A DNA stretch of 64,000 nt from Trichobilharzia regenti (lineage: Eukaryota; Platyhelminthes; Trematoda; Strigeidida; Schistosomatidae): contig OX235263.1 of the NCBI GenBank assembly GCA_944472135.2, positions 88,010,721 to 88,074,720 of the forward strand. The letters run 5' to 3'. Under the pieces are notes generated by a model. That model had not been told where the DNA came from and searched no databases. It saw nothing but the letters and a program-made list of their open reading frames with translations. A program made the position numbers and the translations under genes. Position 1 is the first letter of the stretch. Every line of letters begins with the position of its first letter. Of this stretch, positions 47,001-60,500 are shown one piece after another.

Positions 47001-50000
47001 TAGCAAGTCACTAGCGAGCATCAGATTAACTTTCTATAGTTTGGTTTGTAAGGATTAGTTATGTTTTACGAGTTGATCACGGATTGATATCAGTTAGAGA
47101 ACCATTGAAAACCAGGGAGTACTGGACAGCTGCTGTTTCATCCTAGTTTGGGAATCATCGGCAGTACGCACCCACTGGGTTTCGAACCCAGGACCTTCCG
47201 GTTACAAGGCAAGCTCGTATACCATTCAGCCACTGGAACCCGATTCAATGGCTCGTGAATTCTAACTTCTACCAATTCGTGATTTAGCGCGACCCCAACC
47301 ATTGTCGTTGGTGGGACATCCATCCACACACGTGACATCTAATTGGACCTCACTGGTCACGACTTCTCACTAGAACTCAGGAAACTCCAACCTGTAGCAA
47401 GTCACTAGCGAGCATCAGATTAACTTTCTATAGTTTGGTTTGTAAGGATTAGTTATGTTTTACGAGTTGATCACGGATTGATATCAGTTAGAGAACCATT
47501 GAAAACCAGGGAGTACTGGACAGCTGCTGTTTCATCCTAGTTTGGGAATCATCGGCAGTACGCACCCACTGGGTTTCGAACCCAGGACCTTCCGGTTACA
47601 AGGCAAGCTCGTATACCATTCAGCCACTGGAACCCGATTCAATGGCTCGTGAATTCTAACTTCTACCAATTCGTGATTTAGCGCGACCCCAACCATTGTC
47701 GTTGGTGGGACATCCATCCACACACGTGACATCTAATTGGACCTCACTGGTCACGACTTCTCACTAGAACTCAGGAAACTCCAACCTGTAGCAAGTCACT
47801 AGCGAGCATCAGATTAACTTTCTATAGTTTGGTTTGTAAGGATTAGTTATGTTTTACGAGTTGATCACGGATTGATATCAGTTAGAGAACCATTGAAAAC
47901 CAGGGAGTACTGGACAGCTGCTGTTTCATCCTAGTTTGGGAATCATCGGCAGTACGCACCCACTGGGTTTCGAACCCAGGACCTTCCGGTTACAAGGCAA
48001 GCTCGTATACCATTCAGCCACTGGAACCCGATTCAATGGCTCGTGAATTCTAACTTCTACCAATTCGTGATTTAGCGCGACCCCAACCATTGTCGTTGGT
48101 GGGACATCCATCCACACACGTGACATCTAATTGGACCTCACTGGTCACGACTTCTCACTAGAACTCAGGAAACTCCAACCTGTAGCAAGTCACTAGCGAG
48201 CATCAGATTAACTTTCTATAGTTTGGTTTGTAAGGATTAGTTATGTTTTACGAGTTGATCACGGATTGATATCAGTTAGAGAACCATTGAAAACCAGGGA
48301 GTACTGGACAGCTGCTGTTTCATCCTAGTTTGGGAATCATCGGCAGTACGCACCCACTGGGTTTCGAACCCAGGACCTTCCGGTTACAAGGCAAGCTCGT
48401 ATACCATTCAGCCACTGGAACCCGATTCAATGGCTCGTGAATTCTAACTTCTACCAATTCGTGATTTAGCGCGACCCCAACCATTGTCGTTGGTGGGACA
48501 TCCATCCACACACGTGACATCTAATTGGACCTCACTGGTCACGACTTCTCACTAGAATTCAGGAAACTCCAACCTGTAGCAAGTCACTAGCGAGCATCAG
48601 ATTAACTTTCTATAGTTTGGTTTGTAAGGATTAGTTATGTTTTACGAGTTGATCACGGATTGATATCAGTTAGAGAACCATTGAAAACCAGGGAGTACTG
48701 GACAGCTGCTGTTTCATCCTAGTTTGGGAATCATCGGCAGTACGCACCCACTGGGTTTCGAACCCAGGACCTTCCGGTTACAAGGCAAGCTCGTATACCA
48801 TTCAGCCACTGGAACCCGATTCAATGGCTCGTGAATTCTAACTTCTACCAATTCGTGATTTAGCGCGACCCCAACCATTGTCGTTGGTGGGACATCCATC
48901 CACACACGTGACATCTAATTGGACCTCACTGGTCACGACTTCTCACTAGAACTCAGGAAACTCCAACCTGTAGCAAGTCACTAGCGAGCATCAGATTAAC
49001 TTTCTATAGTTTGGTTTGTAAGGATTAGTTATGTTTTACGAGTTGATCACGGATTGATATCAGTTAGAGAACCATTGAAAACCAGGGAGTACTGGACAGC
49101 TGCTGTTTCATCCTAGTTTGGGAATCATCGGCAGTACGCACCCACTGGGTTTCGAACCCAGGACCTTCCGGTTACAAGGCAAGCTCGTATACCATTCAGC
49201 CACTGGAACCCGATTCAATGGCTCGTGAATTCTAACTTCTACCAATTCGTGATTTAGCGCGACCCCAACCATTGTCGTTGGTGGGACATCCATCCACACA
49301 CGTGACATCTAATTGGACCTCACTGGTCACGACTTCTCACTAGAACTCAGGAAACTCCAACCTGTAGCAAGTCACTAGCGAGCATCAGATTAACTTTCTA
49401 TAGTTTGGTTTGTAAGGATTAGTTATGTTTTACGAGTTGATCACGGATTGATATCAGTTAGAGAACCATTGAAAACCAGGGAGTACTGGACAGCTGCTGT
49501 TTCATCCTAGTTTGGGAATCATCGGCAGTACGCACCCACTGGGTTTCGAACCCAGGACCTTCCGGTTACAAGGCAAGCTCGTATACCATTCAGCCACTGG
49601 AACCCGATTCAATGGCTCGTGAATTCTAACTTCTACCAATTCGTGATTTAGCGCGACCCCAACCATTGTCGTTGGTGGGACATCCATCCACACACGTGAC
49701 ATCTAATTGGACCTCACTGGTCACGACTTCTCACTAGAACTCAGGAAACTCCAACCTGTAGCAAGTCACTAGCGAGCATCAGATTAACTTTCTATAGTTT
49801 GGTTTGTAAGGATTAGTTATGTTTTACGAGTTGATCACGGATTGATATCAGTTAGAGAACCATTGAAAACCAGGGAGTACTGGACAGCTGCTGTTTCATC
49901 CTAGTTTGGGAATCATCGGCAGTACGCACCCACTGGGTTTCGAACCCAGGACCTTCCGGTTACAAGGCAAGCTCGTATACCATTCAGCCACTGGAACCCG

Positions 50001-53000
50001 ATTCAATGGCTCGTGAATTCTAACTTCTACCAATTCGTGATTTAGCGCGACCCCAACCATTGTCGTTGGTGGGACATCCATCCACACACGTGACATCTAA
50101 TTGGACCTCACTGGTCACGACTTCTCACTAGAACTCAGGAAACTCCAACCTGTAGCAAGTCACTAGCGAGCATCAGATTAACTTTCTATAGTTTGGTTTG
50201 TAAGGATTAGTTATGTTTTACGAGTTGATCACGGATTGATATCAGTTAGAGAACCATTGAAAACCAGGGAGTACTGGACAGCTGCTGTTTCATCCTAGTT
50301 TGGGAATCATCGGCAGTACGCACCCACTGGGTTTCGAACCCAGGACCTTCCGGTTACAAGGCAAGCTCGTATACCATTCAGCCACTGGAACCCGATTCAA
50401 TGGCTCGTGAATTCTAACTTCTACCAATTCGTGATTTAGCGCGACCCCAACCATTGTCGTTGGTGGGACATCCATCCACACACGTGACATCTAATTGGAC
50501 CTCACTGGTCACGACTTCTCACTAGAACTCAGGAAACTCCAACCTGTAGCAAGTCACTAGCGAGCATCAGATTAACTTTCTATAGTTTGGTTTGTAAGGA
50601 TTAGTTATGTTTTACGAGTTGATCACGGATTGATATCAGTTAGAGAACCATTGAAAACCAGGGAGTACTGGACAGCTGCTGTTTCATCCTAGTTTGGGAA
50701 TCATCGGCAGTACGCACCCACTGGGTTTCGAACCCAGGACCTTCCGGTTACAAGGCAAGCTCGTATACCATTCAGCCACTGGAACCCGATTCAATGGCTC
50801 GTGAATTCTAACTTCTACCAATTCGTGATTTAGCGCGACCCCAACCATTGTCGTTGGTGGGACATCCATCCACACACGTGACATCTAATTGGACCTCACT
50901 GGTCACGACTTCTCACTAGAACTCAGGAAACTCCAACCTGTAGCAAGTCACTAGCGAGCATCAGATTAACTTTCTATAGTTTGGTTTGTAAGGATTAGTT
51001 ATGTTTTACGAGTTGATCACGGATTGATATCAGTTAGAGAACCATTGAAAACCAGGGAGTACTGGACAGCTGCTGTTTCATCCTAGTTTGGGAATCATCG
51101 GCAGTACGCACCCACTGGGTTTCGAACCCAGGACCTTCCGGTTACAAGGCAAGCTCGTATACCATTCAGCCACTGGAACCCGATTCAATGGCTCGTGAAT
51201 TCTAACTTCTACCAATTCGTGATTTAGCGCGACCCCAACCATTGTCGTTGGTGGGACATCCATCCACACACGTGACATCTAATTGGACCTCACTGGTCAC
51301 GACTTCTCACTAGAACTCAGGAAACTCCAACCTGTAGCAAGTCACTAGCGAGCATCAGATTAACTTTCTATAGTTTGGTTTGTAAGGATTAGTTATGTTT
51401 TACGAGTTGATCACGGATTGATATCAGTTAGAGAACCATTGAAAACCAGGGAGTACTGGACAGCTGCTGTTTCATCCTAGTTTGGGAATCATCGGCAGTA
51501 CGCACCCACTGGGTTTCGAACCCAGGACCTTCCGGTTACAAGGCAAGCTCGTATACCATTCAGCCACTGGAACCCGATTCAATGGCTCGTGAATTCTAAC
51601 TTCTACCAATTCGTGATTTAGCGCGACCCCAACCATTGTCGTTGGTGGGACATCCATCCACACACGTGACATCTAATTGGACCTCACTGGTCACGACTTC
51701 TCACTAGAACTCAGGAAACTCCAACCTGTAGCAAGTCACTAGCGAGCATCAGATTAACTTTCTATAGTTTGGTTTGTAAGGATTAGTTATGTTTTACGAG
51801 TTGATCACGGATTGATATCAGTTAGAGAACCATTGAAAACCAGGGAGTACTGGACAGCTGCTGTTTCATCCTAGTTTGGGAATCATCGGCAGTACGCACC
51901 CACTGGGTTTCGAACCCAGGACCTTCCGGTTACAAGGCAAGCTCGTATACCATTCAGCCACTGGAACCCGATTCAATGGCTCGTGAATTCTAACTTCTAC
52001 CAATTCGTGATTTAGCGCGACCCCAACCATTGTCGTTGGTGGGACATCCATCCACACACGTGACATCTAATTGGACCTCACTGGTCACGACTTCTCACTA
52101 GAACTCAGGAAACTCCAACCTGTAGCAAGTCACTAGCGAGCATCAGATTAACTTTCTATAGTTTGGTTTGTAAGGATTAGTTATGTTTTACGAGTTGATC
52201 ACGGATTGATATCAGTTAGAGAACCATTGAAAACCAGGGAGTACTGGACAGCTGCTGTTTCATCCTAGTTTGGGAATCATCGGCAGTACGCACCCACTGG
52301 GTTTCGAACCCAGGACCTTCCGGTTACAAGGCAAGCTCGTATACCATTCAGCCACTGGAACCCGATTCAATGGCTCGTGAATTCTAACTTCTACCAATTC
52401 GTGATTTAGCGCGACCCCAACCATTGTCGTTGGTGGGACATCCATCCACACACGTGACATCTAATTGGACCTCACTGGTCACGACTTCTCACTAGAACTC
52501 AGGAAACTCCAACCTGTAGCAAGTCACTAGCGAGCATCAGATTAACTTTCTATAGTTTGGTTTGTAAGGATTAGTTATGTTTTACGAGTTGATCACGGAT
52601 TGATATCAGTTAGAGAACCATTGAAAACCAGGGAGTACTGGACAGCTGCTGTTTCATCCTAGTTTGGGAATCATCGGCAGTACGCACCCACTGGGTTTCG
52701 AACCCAGGACCTTCCGGTTACAAGGCAAGCTCGTATACCATTCAGCCACTGGAACCCGATTCAATGGCTCGTGAATTCTAACTTCTACCAATTCGTGATT
52801 TAGCGCGACCCCAACCATTGTCGTTGGTGGGACATCCATCCACACACGTGACATCTAATTGGACCTCACTGGTCACGACTTCTCACTAGAACTCAGGAAA
52901 CTCCAACCTGTAGCAAGTCACTAGCGAGCATCAGATTAACTTTCTATAGTTTGGTTTGTAAGGATTAGTTATGTTTTACGAGTTGATCACGGATTGATAT

Positions 53001-54108
53001 CAGTTAGAGAACCATTGAAAACCAGGGAGTACTGGACAGCTGCTGTTTCATCCTAGTTTGGGAATCATCGGCAGTACGCACCCACTGGGTTTCGAACCCA
53101 GGACCTTCCGGTTACAAGGCAAGCTCGTATACCATTCAGCCACTGGAACCCGATTCAATGGCTCGTGAATTCTAACTTCTACCAATTCGTGATTTAGCGC
53201 GACCCCAACCATTGTCGTTGGTGGGACATCCATCCACACACGTGACATCTAATTGGACCTCACTGGTCACGACTTCTCACTAGAACTCAGGAAACTCCAA
53301 CCTGTAGCAAGTCACTAGCGAGCATCAGATTAACTTTCTATAGTTTGGTTTGTAAGGATTAGTTATGTTTTACGAGTTGATCACGGATTGATATCAGTTA
53401 GAGAACCATTGAAAACCAGGGAGTACTGGACAGCTGCTGTTTCATCCTAGTTTGGGAATCATCGGCAGTACGCACCCACTGGGTTTCGAACCCAGGACCT
53501 TCCGGTTACAAGGCAAGCTCGTATACCATTCAGCCACTGGAACCCGATTCAATGGCTCGTGAATTCTAACTTCTACCAATTCGTGATTTAGCGCGACCCC
53601 AACCATTGTCGTTGGTGGGACATCCATCCACACACGTGACATCTAATTGGACCTCACTGGTCACGACTTCTCACTAGAACTCAGGAAACTCCAACCTGTA
53701 GCAAGTCACTAGCGAGCATCAGATTAACTTTCTATAGTTTGGTTTGTAAGGATTAGTTATGTTTTACGAGTTGATCACGGATTGATATCAGTTAGAGAAC
53801 CATTGAAAACCAGGGAGTACTGGACAGCTGCTGTTTCATCCTAGTTTGGGAATCATCGGCAGTACGCACCCACTGGGTTTCGAACCCAGGACCTTCCGGT
53901 TACAAGGCAAGCTCGTATACCATTCAGCCACTGGAACCCGATTCAATGGCTCGTGAATTCTAACTTCTACCAATTCGTGATTTAGCGCGACCCCAACCAT
54001 TGTCGTTGGTGGGACATCCATCCACACACGTGACATCTAATTGGACCTCACTGGTCACGACTTCTCACTAGAACTCAGGAACACTCCAACCTGTAGCAAG
54101 TCCACTAG

Positions 54109-54581
54109 NNNNNNNNNNNNNNNNNNNNNNNNNNNNNNNNNNNNNNNNNNNNNNNNNNNNNNNNNNNNNNNNNNNNNNNNNNNNNNNNNNNNNNNNNNNN
54201 NNNNNNNNNNNNNNNNNNNNNNNNNNNNNNNNNNNNNNNNNNNNNNNNNNNNNNNNNNNNNNNNNNNNNNNNNNNNNNNNNNNNNNNNNNNNNNNNNNNN
54301 NNNNNNNNNNNNNNNNNNNNNNNNNNNNNNNNNNNNNNNNNNNNNNNNNNNNNNNNNNNNNNNNNNNNNNNNNNNNNNNNNNNNNNNNNNNNNNNNNNNN
54401 NNNNNNNNNNNNNNNNNNNNNNNNNNNNNNNNNNNNNNNNNNNNNNNNNNNNNNNNNNNNNNNNNNNNNNNNNNNNNNNNNNNNNNNNNNNNNNNNNNNN
54501 NNNNNNNNNNNNNNNNNNNNNNNNNNNNNNNNNNNNNNNNNNNNNNNNNNNNNNNNNNNNNNNNNNNNNNNNNNNNNNNNN
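54109..54581. other. Assembly gap inside the satellite array
   Basis: 473 Ns. The left flank has two extra bases ('ggaacactcc' for 'ggaaactcc', 'gtccactag' for 'gtcactag'), typical of low-quality contig ends. Matched positions either side (53836 and 54792) are 956 nt apart, not a multiple of 394, so the gap size is arbitrary. Confidence 0.95.
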
Positions 54582-57500
54582 ATCCACACACGTGACATCT
54601 AATTGGACCTCACTGGTCACGACTTCTCACTAGAACTCAGGAAACTCCAACCTGTAGCAAGTCACTAGCGAGCATCAGATTAACTTTCTATAGTTTGGTT
54701 TGTAAGGATTAGTTATGTTTTACGAGTTGATCACGGATTGATATCAGTTAGAGAACCATTGAAAACCAGGGAGTACTGGACAGCTGCTGTTTCATCCTAG
54801 TTTGGGAATCATCGGCAGTACGCACCCACTGGGTTTCGAACCCAGGACCTTCCGGTTACAAGGCAAGCTCGTATACCATTCAGCCACTGGAACCCGATTC
54901 AATGGCTCGTGAATTCTAACTTCTACCAATTCGTGATTTAGCGCGACCCCAACCATTGTCGTTGGTGGGACATCCATCCACACACGTGACATCTAATTGG
55001 ACCTCACTGGTCACGACTTCTCACTAGAACTCAGGAAACTCCAACCTGTAGCAAGTCACTAGCGAGCATCAGATTAACTTTCTATAGTTTGGTTTGTAAG
55101 GATTAGTTATGTTTTACGAGTTGATCACGGATTGATATCAGTTAGAGAACCATTGAAAACCAGGGAGTACTGGACAGCTGCTGTTTCATCCTAGTTTGGG
55201 AATCATCGGCAGTACGCACCCACTGGGTTTCGAACCCAGGACCTTCCGGTTACAAGGCAAGCTCGTATACCATTCAGCCACTGGAACCCGATTCAATGGC
55301 TCGTGAATTCTAACTTCTACCAATTCGTGATTTAGCGCGACCCAACCATTGTCGTTGGTGGGACATCCATCCACACACGTGACATCTAATTGGACCTCAC
55401 TGGTCACGACTTCTCACTAGAACTCAGGAAACTCCAACCTGTAGCAAGTCACTAGCGAGCATCAGATTAACTTTCTATAGTTTGGTTTGTAAGGATTAGT
55501 TATGTTTTACGAGTTGATCACGGATTGATATCAGTTAGAGAACCATTGAAAACCAGGGAGTACTGGACAGCTGCTGTTTCATCCTAGTTTGGGAATCATC
55601 GGCAGTACGCACCCACTGGGTTTCGAACCCAGGACCTTCCGGTTACAAGGCAAGCTCGTATACCATTCAGCCACTGGAACCCGATTCAATGGCTCGTGAA
55701 TTCTAACTTCTACCAATTCGTGATTTAGCGCGACCCCAACCATTGTCGTTGGTGGGACATCCATCCACACACGTGACATCTAATTGGACCTCATTGGTCA
55801 CGACTTCTCACTAGAACTCAGGAAACTCCAACCTGTAGCAAGTCACTAGCGAGCATCAGATTAACTTTCTATAGTTTGGTTTGTAAGGATTAGTTATGTT
55901 TTACGAGTTGATCACGGATTGATATCAGTTAGAGAACCATTGAAAACCAGGGAGTACTGGACAGCTGCTGTTTCATCCTAGTTTGGGAATCATCGGCAGT
56001 ACGCACCCACTGGGTTTCGAACCCAGGACCTTCCGGTTACAAGGCAAGCTCGTATACCATTCAGCCACTGGAACCCGATTCAATGGCTCGTGAATTCTAA
56101 CTTCTACCAATTCGTGATTTAGCGCGACCCCAACCATTGTCGTTGGTGGGACATCCATCCACACACGTGACATCTAATTGGACCTCATTGGTCACGACTT
56201 CTCACTAGAACTCAGGAAACTCCAACCTGTAGCAAGTCACTAGCGAGCATCAGATTAACTTTCTATAGTTTGGTTTGTAAGGATTAGTTATGTTTTACGA
56301 GTTGATCACGGATTGATATCAGTTAGAGAACCATTGAAAACCAGGGAGTACTGGACAGCTGCTGTTTCATCCTAGTTTGGGAATCATCGGCAGTACGCAC
56401 CCACTGGGTTTCGAACCCAGGACCTTCCGGTTACAAGGCAAGCTCGTATACCATTCAGCCACTGGAACCCGATTCAATGGCTCGTGAATTCTAACTTCTA
56501 CCAATTCGTGATTTAGCGCGACCCCAACCATTGTCGTTGGTGGGACATCCATCCACACACGTGACATCTAATTGGACCTCACTGGTCACGACTTCTCACT
56601 AGAACTCAGGAAACTCCAACCTGTAGCAAGTCACTAGCGAGCATCAGATTAACTTTCTATAGTTTGGTTTGTAAGGATTAGTTATGTTTTACGAGTTGAT
56701 CACGGATTGATATCAGTTAGAGAACCATTGAAAACCAGGGAGTACTGGACAGCTGCTGTTTCATCCTAGTTTGGGAATCATCGGCAGTACGCACCCACTG
56801 GGTTTCGAACCCAGGACCTTCCGGTTACAAGGCAAGCTCGTATACCATTCAGCCACTGGAACCCGATTCAATGGCTCGTGAATTCTAACTTCTACCAATT
56901 CGTGATTTAGCGCGACCCCAACCATTGTCGTTGGTGGGACATCCATCCACACACGTGACATCTAATTGGACCTCACTGGTCACGACTTCTCACTAGAACT
57001 CAGGAAACTCCAACCTGTAGCAAGTCACTAGCGAGCATCAGATTAACTTTCTATAGTTTGGTTTGTAAGGATTAGTTATGTTTTACGAGTTGATCACGGA
57101 TTGATATCAGTTAGAGAACCATTGAAAACCAGGGAGTACTGGACAGCTGCTGTTTCATCCTAGTTTGGGAATCATCGGCAGTACGCACCCACTGGGTTTC
57201 GAACCCAGGACCTTCCGGTTACAAGGCAAGCTCGTATACCATTCAGCCACTGGAACCCGATTCAATGGCTCGTGAATTCTAACTTCTACCAATTCGTGAT
57301 TTAGCGCGACCCCAACCATTGTCGTTGGTGGGACATCCATCCACACACGTGACATCTAATTGGACCTCACTGGTCACGACTTCTCACTAGAACTCAGGAA
57401 ACTCCAACCTGTAGCAAGTCACTAGCGAGCATCAGATTAACTTTCTATAGTTTGGTTTGTAAGGATTAGTTATGTTTTACGAGTTGATCACGGATTGATA

Positions 57501-60500
57501 TCAGTTAGAGAACCATTGAAAACCAGGGAGTACTGGACAGCTGCTGTTTCATCCTAGTTTGGGAATCATCGGCAGTACGCACCCACTGGGTTTCGAACCC
57601 AGGACCTTCCGGTTACAAGGCAAGCTCGTATACCATTCAGCCACTGGAACCCGATTCAATGGCTCGTGAATTCTAACTTCTACCAATTCGTGATTTAGCG
57701 CGACCCCAACCATTGTCGTTGGTGGGACATCCATCCACACACGTGACATCTAATTGGACCTCACTGGTCACGACTTCTCACTAGAACTCAGGAAACTCCA
57801 ACCTGTAGCAAGTCACTAGCGAGCATCAGATTAACTTTCTATAGTTTGGTTTGTAAGGATTAGTTATGTTTTACGAGTTGATCACGGATTGATATCAGTT
57901 AGAGAACCATTGAAAACCAGGGAGTACTGGACAGCTGCTGTTTCATCCTAGTTTGGGAATCATCGGCAGTACGCACCCACTGGGTTTCGAACCCAGGACC
58001 TTCCGGTTACAAGGCAAGCTCGTATACCATTCAGCCACTGGAACCCGATTCAATGGCTCGTGAATTCTAACTTCTACCAATTCGTGATTTAGCGCGACCC
58101 CAACCATTGTCGTTGGTGGGACATCCATCCACACACGTGACATCTAATTGGACCTCACTGGTCACGACTTCTCACTAGAACTCAGGAAACTCCAACCTGT
58201 AGCAAATCACTAGCGAGCATCAGATTAACTTTCTATAGTTTGGTTTGTAAGGATTAGTTATGTTTTACGAGTTGATCACGGATTGATATCAGTTAGAGAA
58301 CCATTGAAAACCAGGGAGTACTGGACAGCTGCTGTTTCATCCTAGTTTGGGAATCATCGGCAGTACGCACCCACTGGGTTTCGAACCCAGGACCTTCCGG
58401 TTACAAGGCAAGCTCGTATACCATTCAGCCACTGGAACCCGATTCAATGGCTCGTGAATTCTAACTTCTACCAATTCGTGATTTAGCGCGACCCCAACCA
58501 TTGTCGTTGGTGGGACATCCATCCACACACGTGACATCTAATTGGACCTCATTGGTCACGACTTCTCACTAGAACTCAGGAAACTCCAACCTGTAGCAAA
58601 TCACTAGCGAGCATCAGATTAACTTTCTATAGTTTGGTTTGTAAGGATTAGTTATGTTTTACGAGTTGATCACGGATTGATATCAGTTAGAGAACCATTG
58701 AAAACCAGGGAGTACTGGACAGCTGCTGTTTCATCCTAGTTTGGGAATCATCGGCAGTACGCACCCACTGGGTTTCGAACCCAGGACCTTCCGGTTACAA
58801 GGCAAGCTCGTATACCATTCAGCCACTGGAACCCGATTCAATGGCTCGTGAATTCTAACTTCTACCAATTCGTGATTTAGCGCGACCCCAACCATTGTCG
58901 TTGGTGAGACATCCATCCACACACGTGACATCTAATTGGACCTCACTGGTCACGACTTCTCACTAGAACTCAGGAAACTCCAACCTGTAGCAAGTCACTA
59001 GCGAGCATCAGATTAACTTTCTATAGTTTGGTTTGTAAGGATTAGTTATGTTTTACGAGTTGATCACGGATTGATATCAGTTAGAGAACCATTGAAAACC
59101 AGGGAGTACTGGACAGCTGCTGTTTCATCCTAGTTTGGGAATCATCGGCAGTACGCACCCACTGGGTTTCGAACCCAGGACCTTCCGGTTACAAGGCAAG
59201 CTCGTATACCATTCAGCCACTGGAACCCGATTCAATGGCTCGTGAATTCTAACTTCTACCAATTCGTGATTTAGCGCGACCCCAACCATTGTCGTTGGTG
59301 GGACATCCATCCACACACGTGACATCTAATTGGACCTCACTGGTCACGACTTCTCACTAGAACTCAGGAAACTCCAACCTGTAGCAAGTCACTAGCGAGC
59401 ATCAGATTAACTTTCTATAGTTTGGTTTGTAAGGATTAGTTATGTTTTACGAGTTGATCACGGATTGATATCAGTTAGAGAACCATTGAAAACCAGGGAG
59501 TACTGGACAGCTGCTGTTTCATCCTAGTTTGGGAATCATCGGCAGTACGCACCCACTGGGTTTCGAACCCAGGACCTTCCGGTTACAAGGCAAGCTCGTA
59601 TACCATTCAGCCACTGGAACCCGATTCAATGGCTCGTGAATTCTAACTTCTACCAATTCGTGATTTAGCGCGACCCCAACCATTGTCGTTGGTGGGACAT
59701 CCATCCACACACGTGACATCTAATTGGACCTCACTGGTCACGACTTCTCACTAGAACTCAGGAAACTCCAACCTGTAGCAAGTCACTAGCGAGCATCAGA
59801 TTAACTTTCTATAGTTTGGTTTGTAAGGATTAGTTATGTTTTACGAGTTGATCACGGATTGATATCAGTTAGAGAACCATTGAAAACCAGGGAGTACTGG
59901 ACAGCTGCTGTTTCATCCTAGTTTGGGAATCATCGGCAGTACGCACCCACTGGGTTTCGAACCCAGGACCTTCCGGTTACAAGGCAAGCTCGTATACTAT
60001 TCAGCCACTGGAACCCGATTCAATGGCTCGTGAATTCTAACTTCTACCAATTCGTGATTTAGCGCGACCCCAACCATTGTCGTTGGTGAGACATCCATCC
60101 ACACACGTGACATCTAATTGGACCTCACTGGTCACGACTTCTCACTAGAACTCAGGAAACTCCAACCTGTAGCAAGTCACTAGCGAGCATCAGATTAACT
60201 TTCTATAGTTTGGTTTGTAAGGATTAGTTATGTTTTACGAGTTGATCACGGATTGATATCAGTTAGAGAACCATTGAAAACCAGGGAGTACTGGACAGCT
60301 GCTGTTTCATCCTAGTTTGGGAATCATCGGCAGTACGCACCCACTGGGTTTCGAACCCAGGACCTTCCGGTTACAAGGCAAGCTCGTATACCATTCAGCC
60401 ACTGGAACCCGATTCAATGGCTCGTGAATTCTAACTTCTACCAATTCGTGATTTAGCGCGACCCCAACCATTGTCGTTGGTGGGACATCCATCCACACAC

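Noticed and set aside
54041..54620. Long frames across 54041-54620 on both strands
   Set aside because: They consist almost entirely of Ns in the assembly gap.
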